A stretch of 57,500 bases of DNA from Commensalibacter melissae (GTDB lineage Bacteria > Pseudomonadota > Alphaproteobacteria > Acetobacterales > Acetobacteraceae), in NCBI RefSeq assembly GCF_009734185.1, contig NZ_CP046393.1, positions 182,501 through 240,000 of the forward strand, read 5' to 3'. Each line of letters begins with the position of its first letter. Position 1 is the stretch's first letter. Of the stretch, positions 1 through 10,845 are shown piece by piece. The notes under the pieces are model-generated. The model ran no database searches. It worked only from the letters and a program-made list of their open reading frames with translations, and had not been told where the DNA came from. The translations under genes were made by a program, and so were the position numbers.

Positions 1-725
<725 letters not shown>

Positions 726-832
726 GATATAACACATATACACTCATATCGGTCATGTTATGCGGTACTGTATGAAACAGGCCGAAATATCCGCTCTTAA
801 CCAACCAATCACATACCAATACAACCCTGCAG

Positions 833-975
833 GGTATATTGGATGACCTGGTGGCAATGGCGGGGTATGAACCACCCGATCCCATCCCGAACTCGGCCGT
901 GAAAAACCCCAGCGCCCATGATACTATGTCTTAAGGCATGGGAAAGTCGGTCGCCGCCAGGTCTTCCAATATACC
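833..975 (+). other. Processing stem bracketing 5S rRNA
   Basis: GGTATATTGG (833-842) is perfectly complementary to CCAATATACC (966-975). Together with the 5S terminal helix this gives a long duplex around the 5S RNA. It is most likely the precursor stem used by RNase processing of the rRNA transcript (inference from position and pairing). Confidence 0.7.
846..962 (+). rRNA. rrf: 5S ribosomal RNA
   Basis: About 117 nt, closed by the terminal helix ACCTGG (846-851) with CCAGGT (957-962). It contains the conserved CCGATCCCATCCCGAACTCG block at about 877-896. It lies ~120 nt after the 23S end and before the initiator tRNA, the usual rRNA operon order in alphaproteobacteria. Confidence 0.95.
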
Positions 976-1147
976 CCCATGCAATCCCTTGCAATATTCG
1001 ACAAAAAACTTTCAGTTCCCGCTGAAACATGCACCGCGAGGGAGCGTAGCCTCCAAGTCTGGTCACCACTTGTCATCCTGACATAAGTCCTGGCAGATCA
1101 CCATACGCCTTGAATACCGTCAGAAAAAGGCATCCTTGTTATACTAG

Positions 1148-1224
<77 letters not shown>

Positions 1225-1752
1225 ATAACTTCCACTCAAAATCGCTATATCATCACGGACAATATCCTGTCGATCCCGTGTTGAGACGCATCATCCTTGT
1301 TGCCGATCCTGCTTCCGCGGGCCAGTGGATGAACCCATGTGGTCTGTTGCCTTTGAAAGCAAAAAAAGCCTTTTATCCATGAAACCGTGAAAAAATGCGT
1401 CCTGTATGGCAATCTTGGCAAACAACATGGCCACTGGGCAGTCTTTATTCCGAGGCTGGCGTATCACTTGAAAATATCATGAATTGATGCAAACATAAAC
1501 TTGCAAAACCAACATGAAATCCAGCGCCAAACCCCTCCCATCCCCTCATGCAAAAAATGAATAAACCACTTGTGAATATCGCATGCCCACCTCTCATATA
1601 ACGTAAAAAACAAAATAAATATCATAACTTAATAAATATAAAAAATTTTTTATAGAATAATTAAATTAGATTGGCTTGTTTTCAGATCAAGATTTATATT
1701 TTAACATTAAAATAATTTCAACATATGTAATTTAAAAAATAATATTAAACTG
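1225..1752. other. Gene-free spacer after rRNA operon
   Basis: This 528-base stretch has no convincing gene. The first ~330 bases keep a moderate base composition; from about 1590 it becomes extremely AT-rich and stays so through the next genes. I see no clean intrinsic terminator for the rRNA operon. A small ORF across the tRNA and the first part of this spacer is not supported. The promoter of the following membrane-protein gene should lie in 1590-1750, but no single -35/-10 pair stands out in such AT-rich DNA. Confidence 0.5.
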
Positions 1753-3240
1753 ATGTCTATATCCATTTATAAAAAACATTATGTTTTATTAACATCTATT
1801 ATTACTTTTATTTATTCTATTCCTTTTTTATTGTCTCCTTATGATTTTGTCGATGATATGTATCGGGCATCTAATGGTGACCTTTTTGTATGGTTCCTTA
1901 ATGTAAGACCGTTTTCTGTTTGGTTGATCTGTTTATTGAACGGAAGTGCAATAGTTCCCGATCCTTATCCTTTTTCATTTATCATTGCTTTCTTAGCTTT
2001 GTATTTAATTTTTCTTTATACAACAGATAAAATAATTCGATCAGAAAATTATTTATTAAAATTAACTATATTTATTTTTCTTTTATGCAATCCATTTTTT
2101 TTACAAAATTTATCATATAAATATGATTGTATAATCATGACATGCAGTGTTGCATTGGCATGTCTATTTGTATTTAAAGAAAATAATCAAAATGTGTGTA
2201 TTGATTATATAATTCGTTCATGCCTATTATTTTCTTTATATTGTTTTTATCAATGTGCTTTGACATTAGTTATTGGACTATTGGCTGTAAAACTATTGAA
2301 TGATAGTGATCAGGTAGCATTTTCCGGATTGTTCAGGGAACTATTTTTAAGATTATGTAATATATTAACTACATTTTTCATTTATAAAATATGCGTTGTA
2401 AATTTTTTGATTACCAACGATTATGGTCCATTAGGAAAGATTATTGTTTTAAATGAATATATATTCATTCATCTTATTGAGAATATAAAAATATATCTAT
2501 TACTGTTTTTATTGTATATTCAGGAAAACTATATAATAGTATCTTTGATTATTTCATCTGTATTTTTTTTATATACAGTGATAAAAGATTTTTTAAAGAA
2601 AAATTATAAAAGAATTTATGTTTTATGCCTGTGTTTTCCTTTATTGCTGGTTGCCTTAACGAGTTCAAATATTATATTAAATATACCCAGTGGTAATACA
2701 CGTGAAATGATGGGTATATCATCCTTTTTCATTTTTATATTTCTGTATGTTCAAAAGGCTGGTTGTCATTCAAAGATAATGCTTTTGGTTCCAATTTGTT
2801 ATTTATGGACATCTTTACTTTTGTCATCAGCATTATGTAACCTGAAAAGAATAGATCATCAGAAGAATGCATTAATAGTTCAGGAAATTTTACAATCTAT
2901 TTATCATTTTGGTAATAAGAAAGTGGAGGGGATTACATTTATTCGCGATGATTTGAGGTTTTCTTCTCAACAAACCATTATGAAAACACATCCATTAACA
3001 AGGAAAATTTTTGATTTTGTTGGGTTGTCAAACCCTTGGTATGTAAACGGCTTATTAAATGGGGAGTATTACATGCATAAAAATGTTATTGGCAAAGCCT
3101 CTCCAGATTTTCCAAAAGATGCTAAAGATATTTTTTCTGGCTGTTATATTCAATCGACTTTATATGGCGTTATTTTGTATGTTAAAACAGGATCTTATTG
3201 CGATAGTATTACCAAAAACTATAATCCAGGAACTTTTTAA
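1753..3240 (+). CDS. GtrII-like membrane glucosyltransferase
   Basis: A 495-residue integral membrane protein with about ten hydrophobic segments covering residues 10-360 and a soluble C-terminal part of ~130 residues. The short loop after the first segment carries an acidic pair D34-D35, then R38 and an R52-P53 motif. This matches the pattern of the GtrII glucosyltransferase domain family, which transfers sugar from a polyprenyl-phosphate carrier to O-antigen or other surface glycans at the periplasmic face. The role here is inferred from that pattern. The gene is extremely AT-rich, unlike the core genes of the window, and stands alone between the rRNA operon and convergent genes, which suggests acquisition by transfer. 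The acceptor is unknown. Confidence 0.6.
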   Translation: MSISIYKKHYVLLTSIITFIYSIPFLLSPYDFVDDMYRASNGDLFVWFLNVRPFSVWLICLLNGSAIVPDPYPFSFIIAFLALYLIFLYTTDKIIRSENYLLKLTIFIFLLCNPFFLQNLSYKYDCIIMTCSVALACLFVFKENNQNVCIDYIIRSCLLFSLYCFYQCALTLVIGLLAVKLLNDSDQVAFSGLFRELFLRLCNILTTFFIYKICVVNFLITNDYGPLGKIIVLNEYIFIHLIENIKIYLLLFLLYIQENYIIVSLIISSVFFLYTVIKDFLKKNYKRIYVLCLCFPLLLVALTSSNIILNIPSGNTREMMGISSFFIFIFLYVQKAGCHSKIMLLVPICYLWTSLLLSSALCNLKRIDHQKNALIVQEILQSIYHFGNKKVEGITFIRDDLRFSSQQTIMKTHPLTRKIFDFVGLSNPWYVNGLLNGEYYMHKNVIGKASPDFPKDAKDIFSGCYIQSTLYGVILYVKTGSYCDSITKNYNPGTF

Positions 3241-3275
3241 TCCATATATTAAATATGGATAAGGATTGATTGAAC

Positions 3276-3304
3276 AAGGGATATGTCAATTAATCCCTTA
3301 TTTT
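3276..3304 (+). terminator. Intrinsic terminator of GtrII-like gene
   Basis: AAGGGAT (3276-3282) pairs with ATCCCTT (3293-3299), followed by ATTTT. It sits between two convergent genes. A second small hairpin (TCCATAT/ATATGGA, 3241-3259) precedes it. Confidence 0.6.
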
Positions 3305-3311
3305 AATTCTG

Positions 3312-4499
3312 TTATTCTTGTGCGAGTGGTTTTTGGTTGATTTGGGTTTCTTGATTGCCCTGAATATTGGTAATTTCCTTTTTCGTGATTTCAACAGCTT
3401 GCCGATCAAGTAAGGCGTTATATCTCAATTTAAACTCAACTGTTTTTCCAGCATGAAGTTTTTTAAGTCTATCTTGTTCACGTTCAATTGTCATAGGATA
3501 GGCAAAATTGGTTCCTGGTTCTATGCCTGTGACGTATCCCTGTTTTTCGGTATCTGTGTTCTTCCATAAAGTTAGAAAGGGAAGTTGCTTAGTATTGAAT
3601 TCTATGGAAACTCCTTTATTTTCGCTTTTATTATGCAACGCGGCCATGGTGCTTCCATCTTTTTTGGTATAGGGAATGATATTAAATACCATTTCATCAA
3701 AATCTTTGGTAGGTTCACGATAAGTTTGCCAATTATCTAGCCCATTTTGAGCATAGTTGTTAAAAGGACTTATTTCTTTAACAGGGGCGATAAATTTTGC
3801 ATCTTTTTCTAATAGAGGTTTGCCGAAATTGCTATGGTAAATAATTTGATAGGGATGCGAGTAATCGGCATGATTGGTCAAGCGATCATGAAGGGTAAAA
3901 CTGTGGGAGCCAGGAATATAGGATAGCTCTGTTAGAACACGTAAATCGGTTTTTTTGAAAGTGTTTTCTTTAATTAAGCCTTTTATCTTGATTTCGTATG
4001 GAAATAGAGTATCGATCTCAACAATAACTTCAGACGCTGGTGTATTTCCTGCTTTTCCATGAAGGCTATAAAGCTCACCATTGGTGTCGGTAAAAGGATG
4101 CCCTGACCATTCATAACCGCAACGTACCATCATTTCGTTAAAACCCTCTAACCATCCGGTGCCATTGCGACTTTGAAGATTTATAAAAGTGGGGTTGACT
4201 ATCTCCTTTACAGGTGAATCCCAACCCAGGCGAATGCCAGGAGCTGTTGCTTCAATCACATTCATTCCTCGTGTTGGGCTCAGGGTGATGGTCAATCCAT
4301 CAGGACATTTAATTATGATCAGTCTGGAACCTTCTTGTTTTCCTCCATGCAGGCAAATTTGCTGAATAGAAAATAAAACATCCTCAATGCCAAGCTGATG
4401 ATTGCTAATCTCCCAATTGCCTAATTCAATGTTATGAGCTGCGCTGGTTAGTGTAAAAGATTTGGTCTGATTTTGAGATAATGAAAATTCTAGTGTCAT
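3312..4499 (-). CDS. DUF4432 family aldose-1-epimerase-like protein
   Basis: A 395-residue soluble protein with no signal peptide. The segment around residues 70-180 (SPTRGMNV, GWDSP, then NPTF, GWLEGFNEMMVRCG and LHGKAGN) matches my picture of DUF4432, a galactose-mutarotase-fold family. Members bind and probably epimerise sugars; no exact substrate is assigned. The N-terminus (FSLSQNQT) and glutamine-rich C-terminus are peripheral. It is convergent with the upstream membrane glucosyltransferase and lies just downstream of the TPR/glycosyltransferase-like gene on the same strand (56-base gap), so the two may share a transcript and a role in sugar handling. The catalytic residues cannot be assigned with certainty from sequence alone. 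Confidence 0.75.
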   Translation of the reverse strand: MTLEFSLSQNQTKSFTLTSAAHNIELGNWEISNHQLGIEDVLFSIQQICLHGGKQEGSRLIIIKCPDGLTITLSPTRGMNVIEATAPGIRLGWDSPVKEIVNPTFINLQSRNGTGWLEGFNEMMVRCGYEWSGHPFTDTNGELYSLHGKAGNTPASEVIVEIDTLFPYEIKIKGLIKENTFKKTDLRVLTELSYIPGSHSFTLHDRLTNHADYSHPYQIIYHSNFGKPLLEKDAKFIAPVKEISPFNNYAQNGLDNWQTYREPTKDFDEMVFNIIPYTKKDGSTMAALHNKSENKGVSIEFNTKQLPFLTLWKNTDTEKQGYVTGIEPGTNFAYPMTIEREQDRLKKLHAGKTVEFKLRYNALLDRQAVEITKKEITNIQGNQETQINQKPLAQE

Positions 4500-4555
4500 T
4501 TTATTCTCCCGGATTTACAAACAGCACTCATGCATTATTTTGAAGATTTATATGA

Positions 4556-6187
4556 TTAATGCAATAATAATTGAATTTGTTCCTTAAAATTATTTTCACT
4601 GATGTAGGGGGATTGATAATAAAAATCGTTTTTTGATTTAAAATAATTGGATAGATCAAATAAATTCTCTTGATCAATATCTTTTATTACCAAATTTTTC
4701 CAGGAAGGGCGTATAAATTGCTCGACAGCTTGTGACAAAGCACATTGATCAATACACCAATTGGTAAAATTATGAGGATCATAAGCCCGTTTTATATAAT
4801 GTTCGATAAAATGAAGAATTTTAGGGGTGATTTCTGAATGGTTTAGATATGTAATTCCGGCTCCCAAACACCAAGGTGCCCCCACGAGCTGATCACCATT
4901 TTTATCAAAAGCAAAAAGTCTCAAACCAAAATCATAATTACTAAATAAAGGGAATTTTTTACTGAAAAAATCCTCTGTAACGGTGAGATCAATATCAAGA
5001 ATAAAGGTTTTTGTAGGATAACGTTGATAAAGTTTTTCCGCAAAAAGAAAACGTAAACAGGTAAAATAGGCTGCATCCCGATAAAGTGAGGAACCATAAC
5101 CATAGGTAATATGCATATTAGGAATGGTGTTATGAATAAATTCAGAGATATCCTTTAGAAATTCTTTTTGTTGAGATGATGGATTTTCCAATGCAAGAGC
5201 AAGAACGATTTTACTTTGAAAATCTACCCTTTTATGTGCTTTTACAAGAGTAAAGAGAAATTTGGGTAAATATTTTAAATACCGGGAATCACAACCCAGA
5301 ATGAATAGTAAATCGGCCTGTTGATCTTTTAGATCAGCATATGACCATTGCCATTTTTCCAGATGAAATGGATCATCATGTTTATTAGCCTGTTCAAAAT
5401 TTTGGTATCTCTTTTCTGTTAACCAACTATATACACCACTATCTTCATTGTCGAAATAAACGGAAGTTTCAGGGGCCAGTTCTTTGGATTTTTGAAAGTG
5501 ATAATCTGCCGAGGGTCTATTATGGAGAAGCCACTGCAATTTTCCTGCATTTAGATGATACCAGGTTGTATCTCCATTTAATTCATATTCCTCATCCAGT
5601 AATCCTTTTAACAGATCTCTAAAATGTTCTTGAAGTCTGTCACAATAATAGCCCAGATAAATTGCATAACGCTGTTGAATCGTTTGATTTGCGTCGTGCA
5701 TTGAATAAGGAAAAAGATAAAGGTTAAATTCGGAGGTTGGAATTGGCAATTTATATTTCTGTAAGATATTGGGTAAAAAAAACATATAATAATTGGTAAT
5801 TTCACCTTTTTCCAATTCGGACATGATATCCCTTGTTAAGAGATCAGAAGAACAAATGAAATTGAGATACTTTTCCAGTTTTTCTAAAGAAGCATCTATA
5901 TTTTTTTTCAAGAAAAGGATAGTTGCCTTAAAAAAATAGTAGTCCTTATTGTTTGAATCTATCTCTATAAGAAAATTTATTAACGCTTCAGCTAATATAT
6001 AATTTTTAAAAGTAAGGCAATATTGGCAGAGCTCTTTTAATATTGTTTGGTTAGCCAGGTTATTTTTAAAATTTTCAGTAATTTGCGTTATATTTTTCAA
6101 TCCGGGATATATTTTTGCTGGAATCGGTTTTACTTGATTTTTTTTTATGAAATCTAGAACATGATATTTAAGAATAGCCATTTCCAT
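4556..6187 (-). CDS. TPR-like protein with a glycosyltransferase-like domain
   Basis: I do not recognise an exact family for this 543-residue protein. Residues ~40-250 are helical and TPR-like (for example the AEALINFLIEID and HFQKSKELAPE segments). Residues ~290-530 look like a GT-A nucleotide-sugar fold: a hydrophobic start (ADLLFILGCD), a YRDAAYF helix near 369-375, and an acidic motif L-D398-I-D400 preceded by TFI, as in GT8-type enzymes where DxD binds Mn and the UDP-sugar. No signal peptide or membrane segment is seen. It is very AT-rich and followed on the same strand by the DUF4432 gene. A glycan- or protein-modifying transferase is inferred; an adaptor protein without activity is also possible. 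A near-start alternative is Met3. Confidence 0.5.
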   Translation of the reverse strand: MEMAILKYHVLDFIKKNQVKPIPAKIYPGLKNITQITENFKNNLANQTILKELCQYCLTFKNYILAEALINFLIEIDSNNKDYYFFKATILFLKKNIDASLEKLEKYLNFICSSDLLTRDIMSELEKGEITNYYMFFLPNILQKYKLPIPTSEFNLYLFPYSMHDANQTIQQRYAIYLGYYCDRLQEHFRDLLKGLLDEEYELNGDTTWYHLNAGKLQWLLHNRPSADYHFQKSKELAPETSVYFDNEDSGVYSWLTEKRYQNFEQANKHDDPFHLEKWQWSYADLKDQQADLLFILGCDSRYLKYLPKFLFTLVKAHKRVDFQSKIVLALALENPSSQQKEFLKDISEFIHNTIPNMHITYGYGSSLYRDAAYFTCLRFLFAEKLYQRYPTKTFILDIDLTVTEDFFSKKFPLFSNYDFGLRLFAFDKNGDQLVGAPWCLGAGITYLNHSEITPKILHFIEHYIKRAYDPHNFTNWCIDQCALSQAVEQFIRPSWKNLVIKDIDQENLFDLSNYFKSKNDFYYQSPYISENNFKEQIQLLLH

Positions 6188-6424
6188 TGGTTTTAAAATC
6201 TTTCTTGTTTTAATAAATTTGTTTAAATGAGTTCGTTCGATATAGATTTTTCAAAAGAGAAAAATTAAATTCAATGATCGTTTAAAAGTTAAATGGTCTT
6301 ATAAAAAATAAAATTATTATAATTAATTAAAACATGATCTATATTATATAAAGTTTTTTATAAATATTTTATATAATGATAAGCTTTATATGAATGAATT
6401 ATTTACGTAACTGGAATGGTAATA

Positions 6425-7630
6425 ATGGATATTTTATCTGCTCGATTGAAAAAAATACAGCCTAGTCAGACACTGGTGATTAGTGCAAAGGCGCGTGCCA
6501 TGAAAAGTAAGGGTCAGGATGTGATCAGCCTTTCGGCTGGTGAACCTGACTTTGATACGCCGATCAATATTAAGAACGCAGGCATAGCAGCCATTCAGTC
6601 CGGACAGACAAAATATACAGATGTTGGAGGGACCCCAGCTGTCCGCCAGGCAGTTGCCCAACGTTTGAAAGCCGATTATAATATTGACTACCAACCTGAA
6701 GAAATCATGGTTTCCAGTGGTGGAAAACAGGTTATATTCAATGCGATGATGGCCAGTCTTAATCCAGGAGATGAGGTCATTATCCCTTCACCTTGTTGGG
6801 TTTCTTATCCCGATATTGTAACATTGGCTGGTGGAACACCAGTTATCATTCCTTGTAAGGAGGAGCACGCAGGTTTCAAGTTGCAGCCCGAACAACTGAG
6901 TGCAGCAATTACGTCTAAAACGAAATGGCTGATTTTGAATTCCCCTTGTAATCCCACAGGTGCTGTATACAGTAAAGAAGAATTGCAGGCTTTATGTGAT
7001 GTCCTGATGCAATATCCAAATGTATGGGTTTTGACGGATGATATTTATTCCAAGCTTGTTTACGATGGGGTGGTTGCCCCAACAGTAGTCCAGGTTGAAC
7101 CACGCCTTAAAGAACGCACAATTACAATGAACGGTGTTTCAAAAGCCTATTCGATGACGGGATGGCGTATTGGATATGCTGCCGCCCCTGTAGAATTTAT
7201 CAAGGCAATGATAAAGTTGCAGGGACAGTCCACAACCAATCCCTGTTCCATTAGTCAGGCGGCAACTGTTGAGGCTTTGACTGGTTCACAGGATTCAGTT
7301 GCCGATATGGTGGCTACTTATCAAAAAAGGCGAAATCTGGTTTTGGATAACCTAAATGGCGCACCGGGTCTATCCTGTTTAAAACCCATGGGGGCCTTTT
7401 ACTTGTTTGTTTCAATGAAAAATTGTTTGGGTAAAACAACCAGTAAGGGGACAAAAATTAATAGTGATCAGGATTTCGTAACGGCCTTACTGGAAGAAGA
7501 GGGTGTAGCCACAGTTCATGGAGCAGCTTTTATGATGGATGGATATTTCCGTATTTCCTATGCGACAAATACAGAGTTGCTTAAGGAAGCCTGTTTACGG
7601 ATTAAACATTTCTGCATGAATTTGAGCTAG
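6425..7630 (+). CDS. Class I/II PLP-dependent aminotransferase (aspartate aminotransferase type)
   Basis: About 400 residues, with class I aminotransferase signatures: SAGEPDFDTP near the N-terminus, NSPCNPTGA, DDIYSKL, and the PLP-lysine motif NGVSKAYSMTGWRIGY. This is the bacterial I-gamma aspartate/prephenate aminotransferase group; the likely reaction is aspartate + 2-oxoglutarate = oxaloacetate + glutamate, possibly with aromatic or prephenate side activity. The start at 6425 is chosen over the ATG at 6416 because GGAA (6413-6416) sits 8 bases before it. The next gene is a diverged paralogue 15 bases downstream, so they form a tandem pair in one transcript. Confidence 0.88.
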   Translation: MDILSARLKKIQPSQTLVISAKARAMKSKGQDVISLSAGEPDFDTPINIKNAGIAAIQSGQTKYTDVGGTPAVRQAVAQRLKADYNIDYQPEEIMVSSGGKQVIFNAMMASLNPGDEVIIPSPCWVSYPDIVTLAGGTPVIIPCKEEHAGFKLQPEQLSAAITSKTKWLILNSPCNPTGAVYSKEELQALCDVLMQYPNVWVLTDDIYSKLVYDGVVAPTVVQVEPRLKERTITMNGVSKAYSMTGWRIGYAAAPVEFIKAMIKLQGQSTTNPCSISQAATVEALTGSQDSVADMVATYQKRRNLVLDNLNGAPGLSCLKPMGAFYLFVSMKNCLGKTTSKGTKINSDQDFVTALLEEEGVATVHGAAFMMDGYFRISYATNTELLKEACLRIKHFCMNLS

Positions 7631-7645
7631 GGCTAGATATTGGTT

Positions 7646-8872
7646 ATGAATAATGAGGAAATTGCAATTGAACCCGCTCTTGCCTCAAGAATGAGCGGGT
7701 TTGAGACTCCTGCAACCATCGCGATGTCAATGCGGGCAAGGGTTCTGAAAGCAGAAGGAAAAAATGTTATTTCCCTGGCCCTGGGACAGCCTGATTTTTT
7801 AACACCCAAAATAGCTATTGAGGGAGGTTATCAGGCGGCTTTGGAAGGAAAAACGAAGTATCCTCCTATAGACGGTTTTTTATCGTTGAAAAAGGCCATA
7901 CAAAAAAAATTCAAGGAAGAAAATGGTGTCGATTATGCATTGGACGAAATTATGGTTGCAAATGGGGTTAAACAGATTTTGTTCAATGCCTTGATGGCGA
8001 CTTTAGATCCGGAAGATGAGGTCATTATTCCGGCACCCTATTGGACTAGTTATCCAATTATGGTACGATTTCTGGGAGGGAACCCGGTTCATGTTGTTTG
8101 TCCTGAAAAAGATAATTTTGTCTTAAAGGCAAGGCAATTAAAAGCCGCTATTACGCCTAAGACCAAATGGCTGATTTTGAATTCCCCCAGCAATCCAACT
8201 GGTGCTGTCTGGACAAAAGAAGACTTGCTGGCATTGGTTGAGGTATTGAGGATTAATCCTCAGATATGGATTTTTTCTGATGAAATTTACGAACATTTGA
8301 TTTTTGATGGGCAACGCCATCATTCATTGGCGGCTTTGGCACCAGAATTAAAAGATCGTATTTTAACGGTGAATGGGGTTTCTAAAACTTTTGCAATGCC
8401 AGGTTGGCGTATAGGCTATGCCGGTGGGGTAAAGCGTTTGATTAGAGCGATGCTTAAAATTCAAAGCAATTCAACCTCTGGTGCCTGCAGTGTCAGTCAG
8501 GCAGCTGCTACTGCGGCTTTGCAATATGCGCAAAAAGAAGTTGAATCAATGAAACTGGCTTATGATCGACGTCGTAAAAAAATGACGGCCGCCTTTTCAG
8601 CAATGAATGGTATAAGCTGTAATATTCCACAGGGGGCCTTTTATATATATCCAGGTATTGCCGGCTGTATTGGAAAAAAAACAGCTCAGGGAAGGTTGAT
8701 TGCCAATGATCAGGATTTTGCTGAAGCATTATTGGAAGAGACTTATGTTGCGGTTGTTCCCGGATCAGCGTTTGGTTTAAGTCCCTACTTGCGTATAGCT
8801 TATGCCGCTGATGATGTCGTTCTTGAAGAGGCCTGTCAAAGAATTTCCCAGTTTGTGCAAGAGTTATCCTGA
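7646..8872 (+). CDS. Second class I/II PLP-dependent aminotransferase (tandem paralogue)
   Basis: About 408 residues, with the same fold and signatures as the preceding gene: ALGQPDFLTP, NSPSNPTGA, SDEIYEHL and the PLP-lysine motif NGVSKTFAMPGWRIGY. Differences from the neighbour lie in substrate-facing loops (APYWTSYP here, SPCWVSYP there), so the two probably differ in substrate preference (inference). The start is uncertain: TTG at 7640 has an AGGG seven bases upstream, ATG at 7646 is the conventional choice. The gene ends just before a perfect hairpin. Aspartate or aromatic aminotransferase are the main candidates. Confidence 0.87.
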   Translation: MNNEEIAIEPALASRMSGFETPATIAMSMRARVLKAEGKNVISLALGQPDFLTPKIAIEGGYQAALEGKTKYPPIDGFLSLKKAIQKKFKEENGVDYALDEIMVANGVKQILFNALMATLDPEDEVIIPAPYWTSYPIMVRFLGGNPVHVVCPEKDNFVLKARQLKAAITPKTKWLILNSPSNPTGAVWTKEDLLALVEVLRINPQIWIFSDEIYEHLIFDGQRHHSLAALAPELKDRILTVNGVSKTFAMPGWRIGYAGGVKRLIRAMLKIQSNSTSGACSVSQAAATAALQYAQKEVESMKLAYDRRRKKMTAAFSAMNGISCNIPQGAFYIYPGIAGCIGKKTAQGRLIANDQDFAEALLEETYVAVVPGSAFGLSPYLRIAYAADDVVLEEACQRISQFVQELS

Positions 8873-8877
8873 TCGTA

Positions 8878-8913
8878 TTCATTAATACTCCGGTTTTCTT
8901 GAGTATTAATGAA
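8878..8913 (+). terminator. 13-bp perfect hairpin between convergent genes
   Basis: TTCATTAATACTC (8878-8890) and GAGTATTAATGAA (8901-8913) form a 13-bp perfect stem with a 10-base loop. There is no T-run on either side. Its position between the aminotransferase gene and the convergent cobT suggests transcript ends for both strands (inference). Confidence 0.5.
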
Positions 8914-8924
8914 GGGGTTGAAAA

Positions 8925-10808
8925 TTATTTAGATTGAATTTTGTCTTTTTCATCAAATAGTTTGGTGAGTTCGTGAATCATTGTCCCCCCCAATTCTTCT
9001 GCCTTGGTGATTGTCACGGCATGTTTGTAGTAACGTGTTACATCATGCCCAATTCCAATGGCTACAAGCTCGATTTCAGCACGATTTTCGATTTTGCGAA
9101 TCATGCGTTTAAGATGATTTTCAAGATATTCTGATCCATTCGTCGATAAAGTGCTATCATCAACAGGTGCTCCATCAGAAATAACCATTAAAATTTTACG
9201 TTTTTCTACACGGGTTTTAAGTCTTTGCCACGCCCAAAAAAGAGCCTCTCCATCAATATTCTCTTTTAACAAGCCATCCTTGAGCATAAGGCCTAAATTA
9301 CGTTTGGCTCGTCGCCATGGCTGGTCGGCAGCTTTATAAATAATATGGCGTAAATCATTTAACCGTCCTGGATTCTGGGGACGTTTGTCAGCCAACCATT
9401 TTTCACGACTGCGTCCACCTTTCCAGGTCTGGGTTGTAAAACCGAGGATTTCTACCTTAACGGAACAACGTTCAAGAGTTCTGGCCAGAATATCTCCACA
9501 CATTGCCGCAATGGAAATAGGGCGTCCTCGCATGGATCCAGAATTATCGATTAACAGTGTTACAATCGTGTCCTTAAAACCGGTTGATTTTTCTTGTTTA
9601 AAGCTCAGAGAATTGGTTGGGTTGGTGATTATTCTTGTTAATTTGCTGGCATCGAGAAGTCCTTCCTCCTGATCAAAATTCCAGCTTCTGATTTGTTGCG
9701 ACATCAATTTGCGTTGTAAACGATTGGCCAGCTTGGATATGATATTCTGTATTTCCTGTAATTGTTGATCAAGCTGGTTTCTTAGGAAGTCTAGCTCGTT
9801 TACGTCGCAAATCTGTTCAGCGGTAACTACCTCATCAAATAATTTTGTGTAAATGTGATAGGATGCATCTTCAACATCAGCTAAAGTATCCGGAGGTTGT
9901 TGTGAGGGGCCACCAGCTTTTTCAGATTTATCACTTCCCATAGCTGAATCCGGTTTTTCTTGATCCTCCATATTCAGGGGAATTTGTGAAAATTGCTGTT
10001 TAAGTTCGCTTTCTTGCTGTTCTTGTTTTTCTTCAGGGTAATCTGGATTGCTATCTTTGTTTTGATCCGCGGTATCTTGAGAGGATTCTTCCTTGCCATT
10101 ATCGGATTTTTCCTCTTCTCCTTCTAGTAAACGATAGGCTTGAAGCAATTGTTTGGTAGCTTGTGCATAATGATCTTGGTCAGTCAAAGCCTCTTTCATG
10201 GCCTTGAGAGCTTTTTCACCCTGGGGTGTTAATTGATTGCGCCATAATTGCAGAATTTTACGAGATGCTTTTGGTACTGTTTTTCCAGTCAATGTTTCAT
10301 AAACAAGTAAAGAAAGGGCTTTTGCAGGAGATAATTGTTCCGCCTTGTCCATCCTTGCATGCCCTTCTATATGACTGTTATGTTCCATAACTGCCTGCAG
10401 ATTGGCGGCAACCCCTGCCATCTTCTTGCTTCCTAATGCCTCCACACGGACTTGTTCCAGGGCATTGAAACTATTTTGTGCATCCTCTGATGTTAAGTCT
10501 GGTGGTGAAGGAAGATCATTATCATGATATTTTAGATATAGGGCCAGTGCATCAGCTTGTCCCCTAATGAATTGCAGGGTTTTTGCATCTTGTATTTCTG
10601 GTGGTTGTGGAAGATGGACGTTTTCCTTGTTGTTTTTGGATTGATATTGACGATTGTTGACCGTGCTTGAACAGAAATTGATATTGGTTGCCGTATAACC
10701 ACTTAAAGTATGTATGGTACCAATCAGGGCTTGTTTGAAACGTTCAGGATTATAAGCGGTTTGAAAATTGAGTAAATCAGTCTGTCTGTTCTTTTGATTT
10801 TTAGGCAT
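8925..10808 (-). CDS. cobT: Cobaltochelatase subunit CobT
   Basis: A 627-residue protein with the CobT layout: N-terminal helical domain (1-220), a long acidic, Q/E-rich linker (~225-310), and a C-terminal von Willebrand A domain whose MIDAS motif is D421-N-S-G-S425-M. In the aerobic B12 route CobT works with the AAA+ protein CobS and the large subunit CobN to insert cobalt into hydrogenobyrinic acid a,c-diamide using ATP. The neighbour cobS lies 37 bases upstream on the same strand, so the two are co-transcribed. CobN is not in this window. Some CobS/CobT pairs serve other chelatases or occur without the full pathway, so B12 synthesis in this organism is not proven by these genes alone. Confidence 0.93.
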   Translation of the reverse strand: MPKNQKNRQTDLLNFQTAYNPERFKQALIGTIHTLSGYTATNINFCSSTVNNRQYQSKNNKENVHLPQPPEIQDAKTLQFIRGQADALALYLKYHDNDLPSPPDLTSEDAQNSFNALEQVRVEALGSKKMAGVAANLQAVMEHNSHIEGHARMDKAEQLSPAKALSLLVYETLTGKTVPKASRKILQLWRNQLTPQGEKALKAMKEALTDQDHYAQATKQLLQAYRLLEGEEEKSDNGKEESSQDTADQNKDSNPDYPEEKQEQQESELKQQFSQIPLNMEDQEKPDSAMGSDKSEKAGGPSQQPPDTLADVEDASYHIYTKLFDEVVTAEQICDVNELDFLRNQLDQQLQEIQNIISKLANRLQRKLMSQQIRSWNFDQEEGLLDASKLTRIITNPTNSLSFKQEKSTGFKDTIVTLLIDNSGSMRGRPISIAAMCGDILARTLERCSVKVEILGFTTQTWKGGRSREKWLADKRPQNPGRLNDLRHIIYKAADQPWRRAKRNLGLMLKDGLLKENIDGEALFWAWQRLKTRVEKRKILMVISDGAPVDDSTLSTNGSEYLENHLKRMIRKIENRAEIELVAIGIGHDVTRYYKHAVTITKAEELGGTMIHELTKLFDEKDKIQSK

Positions 10809-10845
10809 TATAATCCTCTTGTTAAATCGGATAATTTAATATTGT

